A DNA stretch of 13,583 bases from Bacillota bacterium. Lineage in GTDB: Bacteria; Bacillota; Clostridia; Christensenellales; Aristaeellaceae. A model generated the notes under the pieces. The model did no database searches. It saw only the letters and a program-made list of their open reading frames with translations, and was not told the DNA's origin. Below are positions 6,997 to 13,583 of the stretch, one piece after another. Position numbers and translations under genes: made by a program. How positions within the stretch are numbered: the first letter of the stretch is position 1; the number at the start of each line of letters is the position of its first letter. The DNA lies in contig JAEVYX010000084.1 in the NCBI GenBank assembly GCA_023392515.1, positions 1-13,583 on the forward strand, written 5' to 3'.

Positions 6997-7401
6997 TTAG
7001 GCAAGCACCTCGGAGTCGTTCTCGATGGAGACTTCCTCCACATTGCGGATGGCCCAGCGGGCAAAAACCAATTTAACATTGTCCTGACCGACAGACAGGG
7101 TGACGGTATCGTCTTTGATCGCGGTGATGGTGCCATAGATGCCGCCGATGGTGCAGACACGGTCTGTCACCTTCAAAGCGCCCAGCATTTCCTTAACCTT
7201 CTTGTCCTTTTTGCGCTGAGGACGGATAAGCAGGAAATAGAACACCACGAAAATGAGCACCATGGGCAAGAGGCTTATCAGCATTTCCCCGGCGCCAGCA
7301 GTGGCAGGCACGGCGTTAGGATCGGCAGCGGTGGTGCCGGTGGTGGTCTCCGCCACTGCGTTTGCCAGGCCGAAAGCCCAATTGTAAAGCGAAGTCAGCA
7401 T
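6997..7401 (-). CDS. yajC: YajC, Sec translocon accessory subunit
   Basis: YajC is a small single-span membrane protein that associates with SecDF in the Sec preprotein translocon. The protein is 134 residues. A transmembrane helix spans about 41-59 (MLISLLPMVLIFVVFYFLL), followed by the family signature RPQRKKDKK (60-68) and the cytoplasmic domain with RVCTIGGIYGTI (about 81-92). The N-terminal 40 residues, including a Thr/Ala/Pro-rich stretch (TTTGTTAADPNAVPATAGAG), are longer than in E. coli YajC. The start ATG 7401 has an AAGGGGG about 10 bases upstream; the frame is open further upstream but lies over the promoter. A strong extended -10 promoter precedes it. SecD and secF are not in the window. 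Confidence 0.95.
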   Translation of the reverse strand: MLTSLYNWAFGLANAVAETTTGTTAADPNAVPATAGAGEMLISLLPMVLIFVVFYFLLIRPQRKKDKKVKEMLGALKVTDRVCTIGGIYGTITAIKDDTVTLSVGQDNVKLVFARWAIRNVEEVSIENDSEVLA

Positions 7402-7437
7402 GGAAAAAAGTTCCCCCTTCAAGTTTGTATCTAAGTG

Positions 7438-7466
7438 ATTATAGCAAGAAAAAGATGGGCTTGCAA
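7438..7466 (-). promoter_or_regulatory. yajC: Strong extended -10 promoter for yajC
   Basis: On the minus strand TTGCAA (7461-7466), a 17-base spacer ending in TGC, and a perfect TATAAT (7438-7443) form an extended -10 sigma-A promoter. Predicted start is near 7431, about 30 bases before the yajC ATG. Confidence 0.85.
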
Positions 7467-7600
7467 GTGAAATACGCATAAAATAAGAAACAATTCTTTG
7501 GAGAAAGCGAAAAACATTCAGTTATTGTTTTGATTCCGTGATAAAAATGTGATGGATAGCCAACGTAGATATTCTCCGCTTCTTCCAAACAGAGCCAGAA

Positions 7601-7629
7601 TTGTGAAACAGGGCAAAATGTGGTATGAT
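7601..7629 (+). promoter_or_regulatory. polA: Extended -10 promoter for polA
   Basis: TTGTGA (7601-7606), a 17-base spacer ending in TGG, and TATGAT (7624-7629) form a sigma-A promoter with an extended -10. The predicted start is near 7636, so the leader would be only about 16 bases with the AGGAGGG (7636-7642) at its very 5' end. It is divergent from the yajC promoter. Confidence 0.75.
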
Positions 7630-7651
7630 AAAAACAGGAGGGCTATAACCC

Positions 7652-10222
7652 ATGAAAGAAACTTTTTTGATCGTGGACGGCAACAGCCTCATGCACCGGG
7701 CGTTTCACGCGCTGCCTCTTCTGACCGCTTCGGAAGGGATTTATACCAATGCCCTCCAGGGCTTTTTAGGCATGCTGTTCAAAGTATTTCAGGAGGAAAA
7801 ACCCCGCTACTGTGCCGTAGCCTTTGACGAGCACGGCCCCACCTTCCGCCACACCGTGTACCCCGAGTACAAGGCAGGCAGAATGGAAACACCTCAGGAA
7901 CTGCGCATGCAGTTCCCCATGATCAGGGAGATTTTGGCGGCCCTTGGCATAGGGGTTTACAGCCTTTCGGGATATGAGGCAGACGATCTGTTGGGTTCCC
8001 TATCCCAAAAAGCCGAGGCCGAGGGGCTGAAGGCGTTGCTTCTTACCGGCGACCGGGATGCGTTGCAGCTGGTGCGGGGCGATACGTCTTTGCTTTTCCC
8101 CCAGAAGGGTTTTTCAGAGACCATGCTGTTCACCCCACAAACCGTAAAGGAACATTATGGCATTACGCCGGAGCAGGTTCCCGACTGGAAGGGGCTTATG
8201 GGCGACAGCAGTGACAATATACCGGGCATTCCCGGTGTAGGCGAAAAAACGGCGGTCAAGCTGCTAAATGAATATAACACCCTGGAAAACGTATTGGAAA
8301 ATGCGGATAAAATACCGGGAAAGCTTGGCGAGCGGGTGCGGGAGCATGCGGATTTGGCCCGCTTTTCCAAAGACCTGGCTACCATAAGGCTCAGTGCGCC
8401 GGTGAACATTTCTCTTCACGACTGCCGGCTTAACCGCATGCAAAACGCATTGCCCCTCATGGAAAAATACAGGCTGATCAGCCTGTCCCGGCGGCTGACA
8501 TCGCTTTTGCCATCCGACATGGATGCACCCGCCCCGGCGCCTTCAGTTCATGATATTCCTTTTCAGCCCTGGCAGGAACTAACCACTCTTCCGGATATTA
8601 CAAAGACTGCCCAATTGCTTTTTGACAGTTCTGAACCTGTCGCCATGTATCTGGGCGACGCACTCACCCTGGCTGCAGGTGACGGGCGGCGGTACCGCAT
8701 ATCCCTTACGGGGGATCTGCTCACCCCGGGCCTTGATCCGCAGGAAGCGCTGTGCGCACTATCGCCACTATATAAGAAACCCTTGGTGGTGCACGGGGGC
8801 AAAACCCTCCTGCACCGTTTGAAAGCGGCCAATGCGCCGCTGCCCGAATCCTTTTTGTGGGATGGGATGCTGGCGGCCTATTTAATGGACCCCCAGGAGC
8901 GCAGCTATGCCCTTTCCCCCTTTACCGCCACCGGAGAAGAGGATGCCGCCCAGCTTCTTTCCTTATATAAGCGGCAGCAGGCCGCTTTGGGGGATGCCGG
9001 AATGCTTCCTTTGCTCAAGGACATGGAGCTTCCCCTTGTGCACGTCCTGTTCTCCATGGAGCAGGCCGGCTTTATGGTGGCCCGGGATACCCTGTCCTCC
9101 CTTGGTGCGGATTTCACCCGGCAAATTGAAGCGCTGAGGGAGCAGGTATACCAACTGACCGGCGTGAGAGGGTTTAATCTCAACAGCCCCCAGCAGTTAA
9201 GCCAGGTACTTTTTGAAACATTAAAGCTTCCCGCGGGGAAAAAAAGCCAAAAAGGCTATTCCACTAGTGCGGAAATTCTGGAAGGGCTTTCGGAACTTCA
9301 TCCCGCCATTGAGCCGCTATTGCAATACCGGCAATTGGTCAAGCTCAACGGCACCTATATCGAAGGGCTATTGCGCCTGATGGGCCGGGACGGCAGGGTA
9401 CATACCACCTTCGACCAGACTGGCACCGCTACGGGCCGCATCTCCAGCAACGAACCAAATCTGCAAAACATCCCCGTCCGCACCGATTTGGGCCGGGAGA
9501 TTCGCAGGGCTTTTATCCCCAGGCAGGGCTGGGTGCTGCTGGATGCGGACTATTCCCAAATTGAACTGAGGGTTCTGGCCCATTTAAGCGGCGACGCCAA
9601 CATGGTAGAGGCGTTCAAATTAGGCCAGGACATCCATACCCGTACTGCAGCGGAGGTGTTTGGCGTACCGATGGAGCAGGTCACCTCCCAAATGCGTTCC
9701 AGCGCAAAAGCGGTAAACTTTGGCCTGGTGTACGGCATCAGCGATTTTGGCCTGGCCAGGAATACCGGGGTCAGCCGAAAGGAAGCCGCAGAATTTATCC
9801 GGCGGTATTTTGAAAGGTATCCCGGCGTGCGTGCCTTTATGGATGAAGCAGTGCGCCTGGGGAAGGAAAAAGGGTATGCCCAAACCCTCTTTGGCCGGCG
9901 CAGGAAACTGCCGGAGCTAAGCAGCCCCCGCAGCAACATCCGAAATTTCGGCGAGCGGGTCGCCATGAATACTCCCGTCCAAGGCACAGCCGCCGATATC
10001 ATCAAGCTTGCCATGGTCCGCATTTACCGTGCCCTGGAAAAGGAGAATCTGGAAGCCAGGCTTACCTTGCAGGTACACGATGAATTGCTTATTGAGTGCC
10101 CCCCGCAAGAGGTGGAAACAGCATCCCGCCTCTTGAAAAGCTGCATGGAAGAGGTTGTTGCCCTTTCCGTTCCCTTGATAGCCGAAGTGAATCATGGCCC
10201 AAGCTGGTATGAGACGAAATAG
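7652..10222 (+). CDS. polA: DNA polymerase I
   Basis: This is family A DNA polymerase, which removes RNA primers and fills gaps in replication and repair. It has 856 residues, a normal length. The 5'-nuclease domain (about 1-290) shows IVDGNS with Asp9, YEADD (108-112), TGDRD (132-136) and GDSSDNIPGIPGVGEKTA (184-201). The middle domain (about 300-460) occupies the 3'-5' exonuclease position but lacks the DxE motif where E. coli has it, so proofreading is probably absent, as in many Gram-positive and Thermus enzymes. The polymerase domain (about 460-856) has motif A with Asp633 (DADYSQIELR), motif B with Arg682, Lys686, Phe690 and Tyr694, and motif C with His809, Asp810 and Glu811 (QVHDELL). 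Phe690 at the O-helix position predicts discrimination against dideoxynucleotides. The ATG follows AGGAGGG by nine bases. No terminator follows, so transcription may continue into coaE. Confidence 0.98.
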   Translation: MKETFLIVDGNSLMHRAFHALPLLTASEGIYTNALQGFLGMLFKVFQEEKPRYCAVAFDEHGPTFRHTVYPEYKAGRMETPQELRMQFPMIREILAALGIGVYSLSGYEADDLLGSLSQKAEAEGLKALLLTGDRDALQLVRGDTSLLFPQKGFSETMLFTPQTVKEHYGITPEQVPDWKGLMGDSSDNIPGIPGVGEKTAVKLLNEYNTLENVLENADKIPGKLGERVREHADLARFSKDLATIRLSAPVNISLHDCRLNRMQNALPLMEKYRLISLSRRLTSLLPSDMDAPAPAPSVHDIPFQPWQELTTLPDITKTAQLLFDSSEPVAMYLGDALTLAAGDGRRYRISLTGDLLTPGLDPQEALCALSPLYKKPLVVHGGKTLLHRLKAANAPLPESFLWDGMLAAYLMDPQERSYALSPFTATGEEDAAQLLSLYKRQQAALGDAGMLPLLKDMELPLVHVLFSMEQAGFMVARDTLSSLGADFTRQIEALREQVYQLTGVRGFNLNSPQQLSQVLFETLKLPAGKKSQKGYSTSAEILEGLSELHPAIEPLLQYRQLVKLNGTYIEGLLRLMGRDGRVHTTFDQTGTATGRISSNEPNLQNIPVRTDLGREIRRAFIPRQGWVLLDADYSQIELRVLAHLSGDANMVEAFKLGQDIHTRTAAEVFGVPMEQVTSQMRSSAKAVNFGLVYGISDFGLARNTGVSRKEAAEFIRRYFERYPGVRAFMDEAVRLGKEKGYAQTLFGRRRKLPELSSPRSNIRNFGERVAMNTPVQGTAADIIKLAMVRIYRALEKENLEARLTLQVHDELLIECPPQEVETASRLLKSCMEEVVALSVPLIAEVNHGPSWYETK

Positions 10223-10402
10223 GGGCCGCCCGTATGGCAGGCACCAAGTTCTTCGCTTCACGGAACGAAAAGTCGGTGCAAAAACGTTAAATGTTTGCGT
10301 AAAATACGCCAAGCGGATTTTCGTTTTGTGGATTTCCGGCATTTGGCAAGCAGGCCTGTATGCCGAAGCATTCCCGTTTTTCATAAAGGAGGCCCCAGTA
10401 TC

Positions 10403-11029
10403 ATGCATGTAATCGCCCTGACCGGGGGCATCGCCAGCGGCAAAAGCACTTTATGTGACGCGCTGCGTCGCCTGGGTGCGCCGGTCATAGACGCCGATCA
10501 AATTTCCCGCGAGCTCACCGCAGCAGATGGGGCAGCATTGCCCTACATACGTGCCGTGTTTGGTGACGGTGTTTTCACAGGGGATGGCAGACTGAACCGC
10601 AAAGCGCTTGCGCAAATAGTCTTTGAGCAGACGGATGCCCGCAAAAAGCTGGAAAGCATACTTCATCCCATGATCGCCCTGGAAATGCACAAAGAGCTGG
10701 ATGCATTGCGCAGGGCTGGGGAAACTGCCGCCGTGATTGATGTGCCCCTCTTGTATGAAAGCGGCATGGAATCCATGGCCGATGAGGTCTGGTGCGCTTA
10801 CATCCCCAAAAAGGAACAAATTTCTAGGCTTCGAGCGAGAGACCACCTTACGGAAAAGCAGGCCCGGCAGCGCCTTGAAAGCCAGATGGACCCGCAGGAG
10901 AAATGCCGCAGGGCAAATCATACCATCCGCACTGACGGAAGCGTTGAAAACAGTGCAGCACTCGTTGCCTCACTATGGGAGGAAACCCTCCGCACCCTGA
11001 AAAGCCAAGGGGGAAACCACATTGACTGA
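10403..11029 (+). CDS. coaE: Dephospho-CoA kinase
   Basis: This enzyme catalyses the last step of coenzyme A synthesis, ATP-dependent phosphorylation of the 3'-OH of dephospho-CoA in the cytoplasm. It has 208 residues, typical for the family. The P-loop is GGIASGKST (8-16), followed by DAD (30-32), LHP (87-89), the VPLLYESGM segment (114-122) and the lid RLRARD (142-147). The ATG at 10403 is preceded by AAAGGAGG at ten bases; an upstream in-frame ATG at 10295 lacks such a site. The gene lies 180 bases after polA; the mutM gene often found between them in Bacilli is absent. Its 3' end overlaps the transglycosylase start by 8 bases, indicating translational coupling. Confidence 0.97.
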   Translation: MHVIALTGGIASGKSTLCDALRRLGAPVIDADQISRELTAADGAALPYIRAVFGDGVFTGDGRLNRKALAQIVFEQTDARKKLESILHPMIALEMHKELDALRRAGETAAVIDVPLLYESGMESMADEVWCAYIPKKEQISRLRARDHLTEKQARQRLESQMDPQEKCRRANHTIRTDGSVENSAALVASLWEETLRTLKSQGGNHID

Positions 11030-11789
11030 TTATCAGCCCTCTCAACCTGCCAACGATGCTCTGCGCCCTGCCCTCTATCGCCCTCCAGTCCCTATGCAGG
11101 AAGAAATGGCCCGACCCGCGTCCCGGCCTCGAACCCATGCAAAAAAGCGGGCGCGGATGCCTGCTTGGCTGATGGTTACCCTGATCATGCTATGCCTGTT
11201 ATTCATGGGATTATTGGTAGCCAAGGCAGGCATGGAGGGATATCTGAGCGCCCAGCAGGCACTTAGGCAAGCTGCTCACCAAAAGCTTCTAAACGAGCAT
11301 CCCTTATACTATTTGGATGAGATAAAAGCCGCGGCTGAGCAAAACAATTTGAAGCCTTCCTTTCTGGCTGCCATTATCCTGTGCGAAAGCTCCTTCCGCG
11401 AGAATGCGGAAAGCTCCGTTGGCGCCAGGGGGCTGATGCAGGTCATGTCTGAGACCGCCCAGTGGATCGCAGGGAAACTGGGGGAAGAAAATGCCTATTC
11501 CTTTGACCGCATGTATGAAGCAGATTGGAATATTCGCTACGGTAGTTGGTATCTGGGGTACCTTTCCCAAAAGTTTGGGGGCAACCCCATCCTGGTAGCT
11601 TGCGCGTATCATGCCGGCCAAGGTGAGGTATCCGGCTGGCTTTCTGACCCTTCGTTGAGTGACGACGGTAAAACATTTCAAATTGCAGATATGAAAGACG
11701 GCCCGACAAAACAATATGCACAAAAGGTGGTACAGGCCTATGCCATTTATGAACGGCTCTATTTCACTCAGGAAAGCCCGGCTGTATAA
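11022..11789 (+). CDS. Membrane-anchored lytic transglycosylase (SLT domain)
   Basis: This is a peptidoglycan-cleaving enzyme that forms 1,6-anhydromuramyl ends and acts outside the membrane. The 255 residues comprise a Pro/Arg-rich cytoplasmic N-terminus (1-46), one transmembrane helix (about 48-67) and an SLT domain (about 94-248). The catalytic glutamate is Glu122 in ILCESSFRENAESSVGARGLMQV; GLMQ is at 137-140 and AYHAGQG at 195-201 (family consensus AYNAG, so Asn is replaced by His). The start is a TTG at 11022 inside the coaE coding end, with AAGGGGG eight bases upstream. A coaE-transglycosylase pair is, as I recall, common in Clostridia. The 3' end overlaps the start of the binding-protein gene. 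Confidence 0.93.
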   Translation: MTDYQPSQPANDALRPALYRPPVPMQEEMARPASRPRTHAKKRARMPAWLMVTLIMLCLLFMGLLVAKAGMEGYLSAQQALRQAAHQKLLNEHPLYYLDEIKAAAEQNNLKPSFLAAIILCESSFRENAESSVGARGLMQVMSETAQWIAGKLGEENAYSFDRMYEADWNIRYGSWYLGYLSQKFGGNPILVACAYHAGQGEVSGWLSDPSLSDDGKTFQIADMKDGPTKQYAQKVVQAYAIYERLYFTQESPAV

Positions 11790-13329
11790 GGGGTTGGCCT
11801 TGTGCCTGGCGCTCCTTTTGACATGCCCGGCAGCATTTGCCTCCAATGTGGGTACGGATTTGACCCTGGGAATCATCTCAACTAAAACCACGGAAATCCG
11901 GCCTCTGGAACCCTTGGAACGGGATATCGTATCGCTTTACAATATGGTGTATGAGGGCCTGGTGCAGATTGATGACGACTACCGTCCTCAACCCCTGTTG
12001 TGCGAACGGTGGGAGGAAACGGGCAACGGCAACACCTGGACCTTTTACCTGCGCAGCAACGTCACCTTTTCAGACGGAACGCCCCTTACTGCGGCGGACG
12101 TGGTAGCAACCGCCCAGTTTATACTGGATCAGGCCAACAATGAGGAAGCAGTCAACAAAGGTTATTATGGCAATCTGCGCTATTTTGTAGACAGTATCAA
12201 GGCCGAGGATGAATTTACCGTGGTGGTGAAAGCAAAGCGATCTTACTACGGCTTCCTATACGCCATGACCTTCCCTATACTACCTGCCAGCCGCATTCAG
12301 GATGCCAACCCTCCCGGAACAGGTCCCTATGTTGTCAGCGTTTTTGAGCCGCAGGATTACATGTGGCTTACCGCAAACCCCATGTGGTGGCAGGACGCAC
12401 CTCAGGTGCAGGAGATTATGGCCACCTTTCACACCTCCAACAAGGAGATTATAGCCAGTTACGAGTATGCCCGGGTGGACACCGTGTTCACCCGCTCCGT
12501 AGCCGCCGCCCAGTACAAAAGCGGTTCCAACTCACTGCGGATGGACTTTCGCACCCCGCAGTTGGAAACCCTGCTGATGAACCAATCCTCCTTTCCCTTG
12601 GGAGAAATCAACATCCGAAAAGCCATCCGCTACGCCATCGATATTGATAAAATTGCTTCCCAGGTATATATGGGCATGGTCTCCCGCACCGATACGCCCA
12701 TGGTGAACGGAAGCTGGCTGTATGCTGATATAGACGGCGTTTTTGAATACAATCCGGACAAGGCCCGTGCGCTCCTTGAGCAGGAGGGCTGGAAGGATTT
12801 AGACCAGGATGGCATTTTGGACAAGGTTGTAGCCGGTGAAACAAAACCAAAGCACCTGGTTCTGCGCCTGCACGTATATGAGGAAGCGGACAACAGCGTG
12901 CGGACAGAAACCGCAAACATGATTGTGGATATGCTGGCCCAGGTGAATATTGATGTAAATATTGTACCCACCACGTTTTCTGATGTAACCACCCGGCTTA
13001 AGGCCGGTTCATATGACCTGGCGCTGGTGGCTTACCAGATGGATGTGGCCCCTGACCCCGGCTTTATGCTTATGAGCAGCAACACCGGCAACTACTGCCG
13101 CTACAAAAGCGAGGACATGACCAAGTTGTGCAATACCCTGCGTTCAAAGGTTGACCCTAACGAATATGCCCAAACCATGATGGACATACAAAGAAAATTT
13201 GCGGAAGACTGCCCTTTTATCTGCATGTTTTACCGAAACGGCGCCATTCTCACCCGCAAGATGTACACCACCGTGCGGGATGTGCGGGAATTGGAGCTTT
13301 TGCGGGGAATCGCATCCTTCCACGAATAG
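11740..13329 (+). CDS. ABC transporter substrate-binding protein, family 5 (peptide/nickel type)
   Basis: This is an extracytoplasmic solute-binding protein of the OppA/DppA type. It would capture oligopeptides or related solutes for an ABC importer. From ATG 11740 it has 529 residues. A basic n-region (RKARLYK) and hydrophobic stretch (about 18-33) form a signal sequence ending AAFAS. Cys29 follows LLLT, which is not a proper lipobox because Thr is at -1. The mature part shows SBP_bac_5 features: LVQIDDDYRPQPLLCERWE (75-93), FSDGTPLTAADVV (110-122), GTGPYVV (193-199), and an acidic loop D353-x-D355-x-D357-G-x-x-D361 of the kind common here. AAAGGTGG nine bases upstream supports 11740; ATGs at 11716 and 11749 are alternatives. 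It overlaps the transglycosylase by about 50 bases in another frame. No permease or ATPase gene is in the window, so its partner is unknown. A terminator follows. Confidence 0.92.
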   Translation: MPFMNGSISLRKARLYKGLALCLALLLTCPAAFASNVGTDLTLGIISTKTTEIRPLEPLERDIVSLYNMVYEGLVQIDDDYRPQPLLCERWEETGNGNTWTFYLRSNVTFSDGTPLTAADVVATAQFILDQANNEEAVNKGYYGNLRYFVDSIKAEDEFTVVVKAKRSYYGFLYAMTFPILPASRIQDANPPGTGPYVVSVFEPQDYMWLTANPMWWQDAPQVQEIMATFHTSNKEIIASYEYARVDTVFTRSVAAAQYKSGSNSLRMDFRTPQLETLLMNQSSFPLGEINIRKAIRYAIDIDKIASQVYMGMVSRTDTPMVNGSWLYADIDGVFEYNPDKARALLEQEGWKDLDQDGILDKVVAGETKPKHLVLRLHVYEEADNSVRTETANMIVDMLAQVNIDVNIVPTTFSDVTTRLKAGSYDLALVAYQMDVAPDPGFMLMSSNTGNYCRYKSEDMTKLCNTLRSKVDPNEYAQTMMDIQRKFAEDCPFICMFYRNGAILTRKMYTTVRDVRELELLRGIASFHE

Positions 13330-13343
13330 CGGACAAAAATATT

Positions 13344-13383
13344 CCGCCCCTTGCCTGCAAAGAGCAGGAAAGGGGCGGTTTTT
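13344..13383. terminator. Strong, probably bidirectional intrinsic terminator
   Basis: A perfect 9-bp stem (13344-13352 with 13370-13378) is stacked on an inner 5-bp stem (13354-13358 with 13364-13368), with a 5-base loop. On the plus strand it is followed by TTTTTCT (13379-13385), ending the polA-to-binding-protein unit 14 bases after the last stop. On the minus strand it is followed, after AATA, by five T's (13335-13339), so it may also end the convergent partial gene on the right. Confidence 0.9.
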
Positions 13384-13405
13384 CTATGACCCTGCAAGCC
13401 TTTTA

Positions 13406-13583
13406 TTATCCCTCTCTCTTCATTTTCTGGGCCAGGACATGCATCTGATTAAGCGTATTCCAATTACGGACTGTAGCTGTGGCGCATAATTTCTCCAGGC
13501 GTGGAGCCAATTTTGATGCGCGGATGCTTTCATGAAACAGAAGGTATACATTCCTGCCCATGATACAAAACCGACTTTGCTCT
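13406..13583 (-). CDS. C-terminal part of an unrecognised protein, cut by the window edge
   Basis: A minus-strand reading frame stays open from the window edge to a double stop (TAA TAA, 13403-13408), 58 codons in all. The visible end reads ...MGRNVYLLFHESIRASK..., then LEKLCATATVRNWNTLNQM..., ending LAQKMKREG. The composition looks protein-like and mostly helical; the TVRNWNTLNQM stretch faintly recalls a helix-turn-helix, but I do not recognise a family. An internal ATG at about 13559-13561 has no clear ribosome binding site, so the gene probably begins beyond the window. The convergent orientation and the shared terminator just downstream support a real gene. Confidence 0.5.
   Translation of the reverse strand, partial: EQSRFCIMGRNVYLLFHESIRASKLAPRLEKLCATATVRNWNTLNQMHVLAQKMKREG

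Noticed and set aside
9550..10023. Long minus-strand open frame inside polA
   Set aside because: It is antisense to the conserved polymerase motifs, has no ribosome binding site and shows no recognisable domain; it is a shadow of polA.
10297..10309. Small palindrome (GCGTA-AAA-TACGC) in the polA-coaE gap
   Set aside because: A 5-bp stem with a 3-base loop and no T-run or matching promoter is too weak to call an operator or terminator.
10295..10402. Upstream extension of the coaE frame by 36 codons
   Set aside because: The P-loop normally begins within the first ten residues and AAAGGAGG precedes the ATG at 10403. The extension lies in intergenic sequence.

Overview
This window looks like chromosomal DNA from a member of the class Clostridia (Firmicutes/Bacillota). 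The base composition is moderate to slightly GC-rich by eye. The strongest lineage marker is a complete SCIFF locus: a six-cysteine RiPP precursor with its radical SAM/SPASM maturase, a pair that is nearly universal in Clostridia. A TIGR04086-type membrane protein and yajC sit beside it, as I recall is usual in that class. Strong GGAGG-type ribosome binding sites and three non-ATG starts (TTG for the SCIFF maturase and the lytic transglycosylase, possibly GTG for the MFS protein) also fit a Gram-positive bacterium. I see no tRNA, rRNA, CRISPR array, insertion sequence, phage gene or origin. No gene-free stretch exceeds 300 bases; the longest are about 250 bases (7402-7651, divergent promoters) and 180 bases (10223-10402, no convincing signal).

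Layout. The left half (35-7401) reads on the minus strand. In transcription order it holds yajC, a TIGR04086-like four-helix membrane protein, scfA (SCIFF precursor), scfB (SCIFF maturase), an HtrA-type serine protease with a PDZ domain, a DUF4153-type polytopic membrane protein and an MFS exporter. The first five may form one leaky transcription unit: a strong promoter precedes yajC, a second lies just upstream of scfA, and a clear terminator follows htrA at 3375-3404. The DUF4153 gene has its own TATAAT box. The right half (7652-13329) reads on the plus strand: polA, coaE, a membrane-anchored lytic transglycosylase and a family 5 (peptide-type) extracellular solute-binding protein. The last three genes are tightly packed: coaE and the transglycosylase overlap by 8 bases, and the transglycosylase and binding protein by about 50. 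The unit ends at a strong hairpin at 13344-13383. Beyond it the C-terminal part of an unrecognised minus-strand gene runs off the window and converges on the same hairpin.

How the parts fit. The yajC-polA gap is a divergent promoter region with one near-consensus promoter in each direction. The SCIFF locus is the most interesting part. It has a precursor with an apparent C-terminal extension and an extra leader cysteine, and an intercistronic hairpin plus a TTG start that should make precursor outnumber enzyme. Inverted repeats cover the ribosome binding sites of both scfA and the TIGR04086 gene. An extracytoplasmic protease follows the maturase, where I would have expected secD/secF from the usual clostridial order. 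No dedicated RiPP exporter is visible. The rest is ordinary housekeeping: DNA repair and replication (polA), coenzyme A synthesis (coaE), cell-wall turnover (transglycosylase) and peptide or solute binding.
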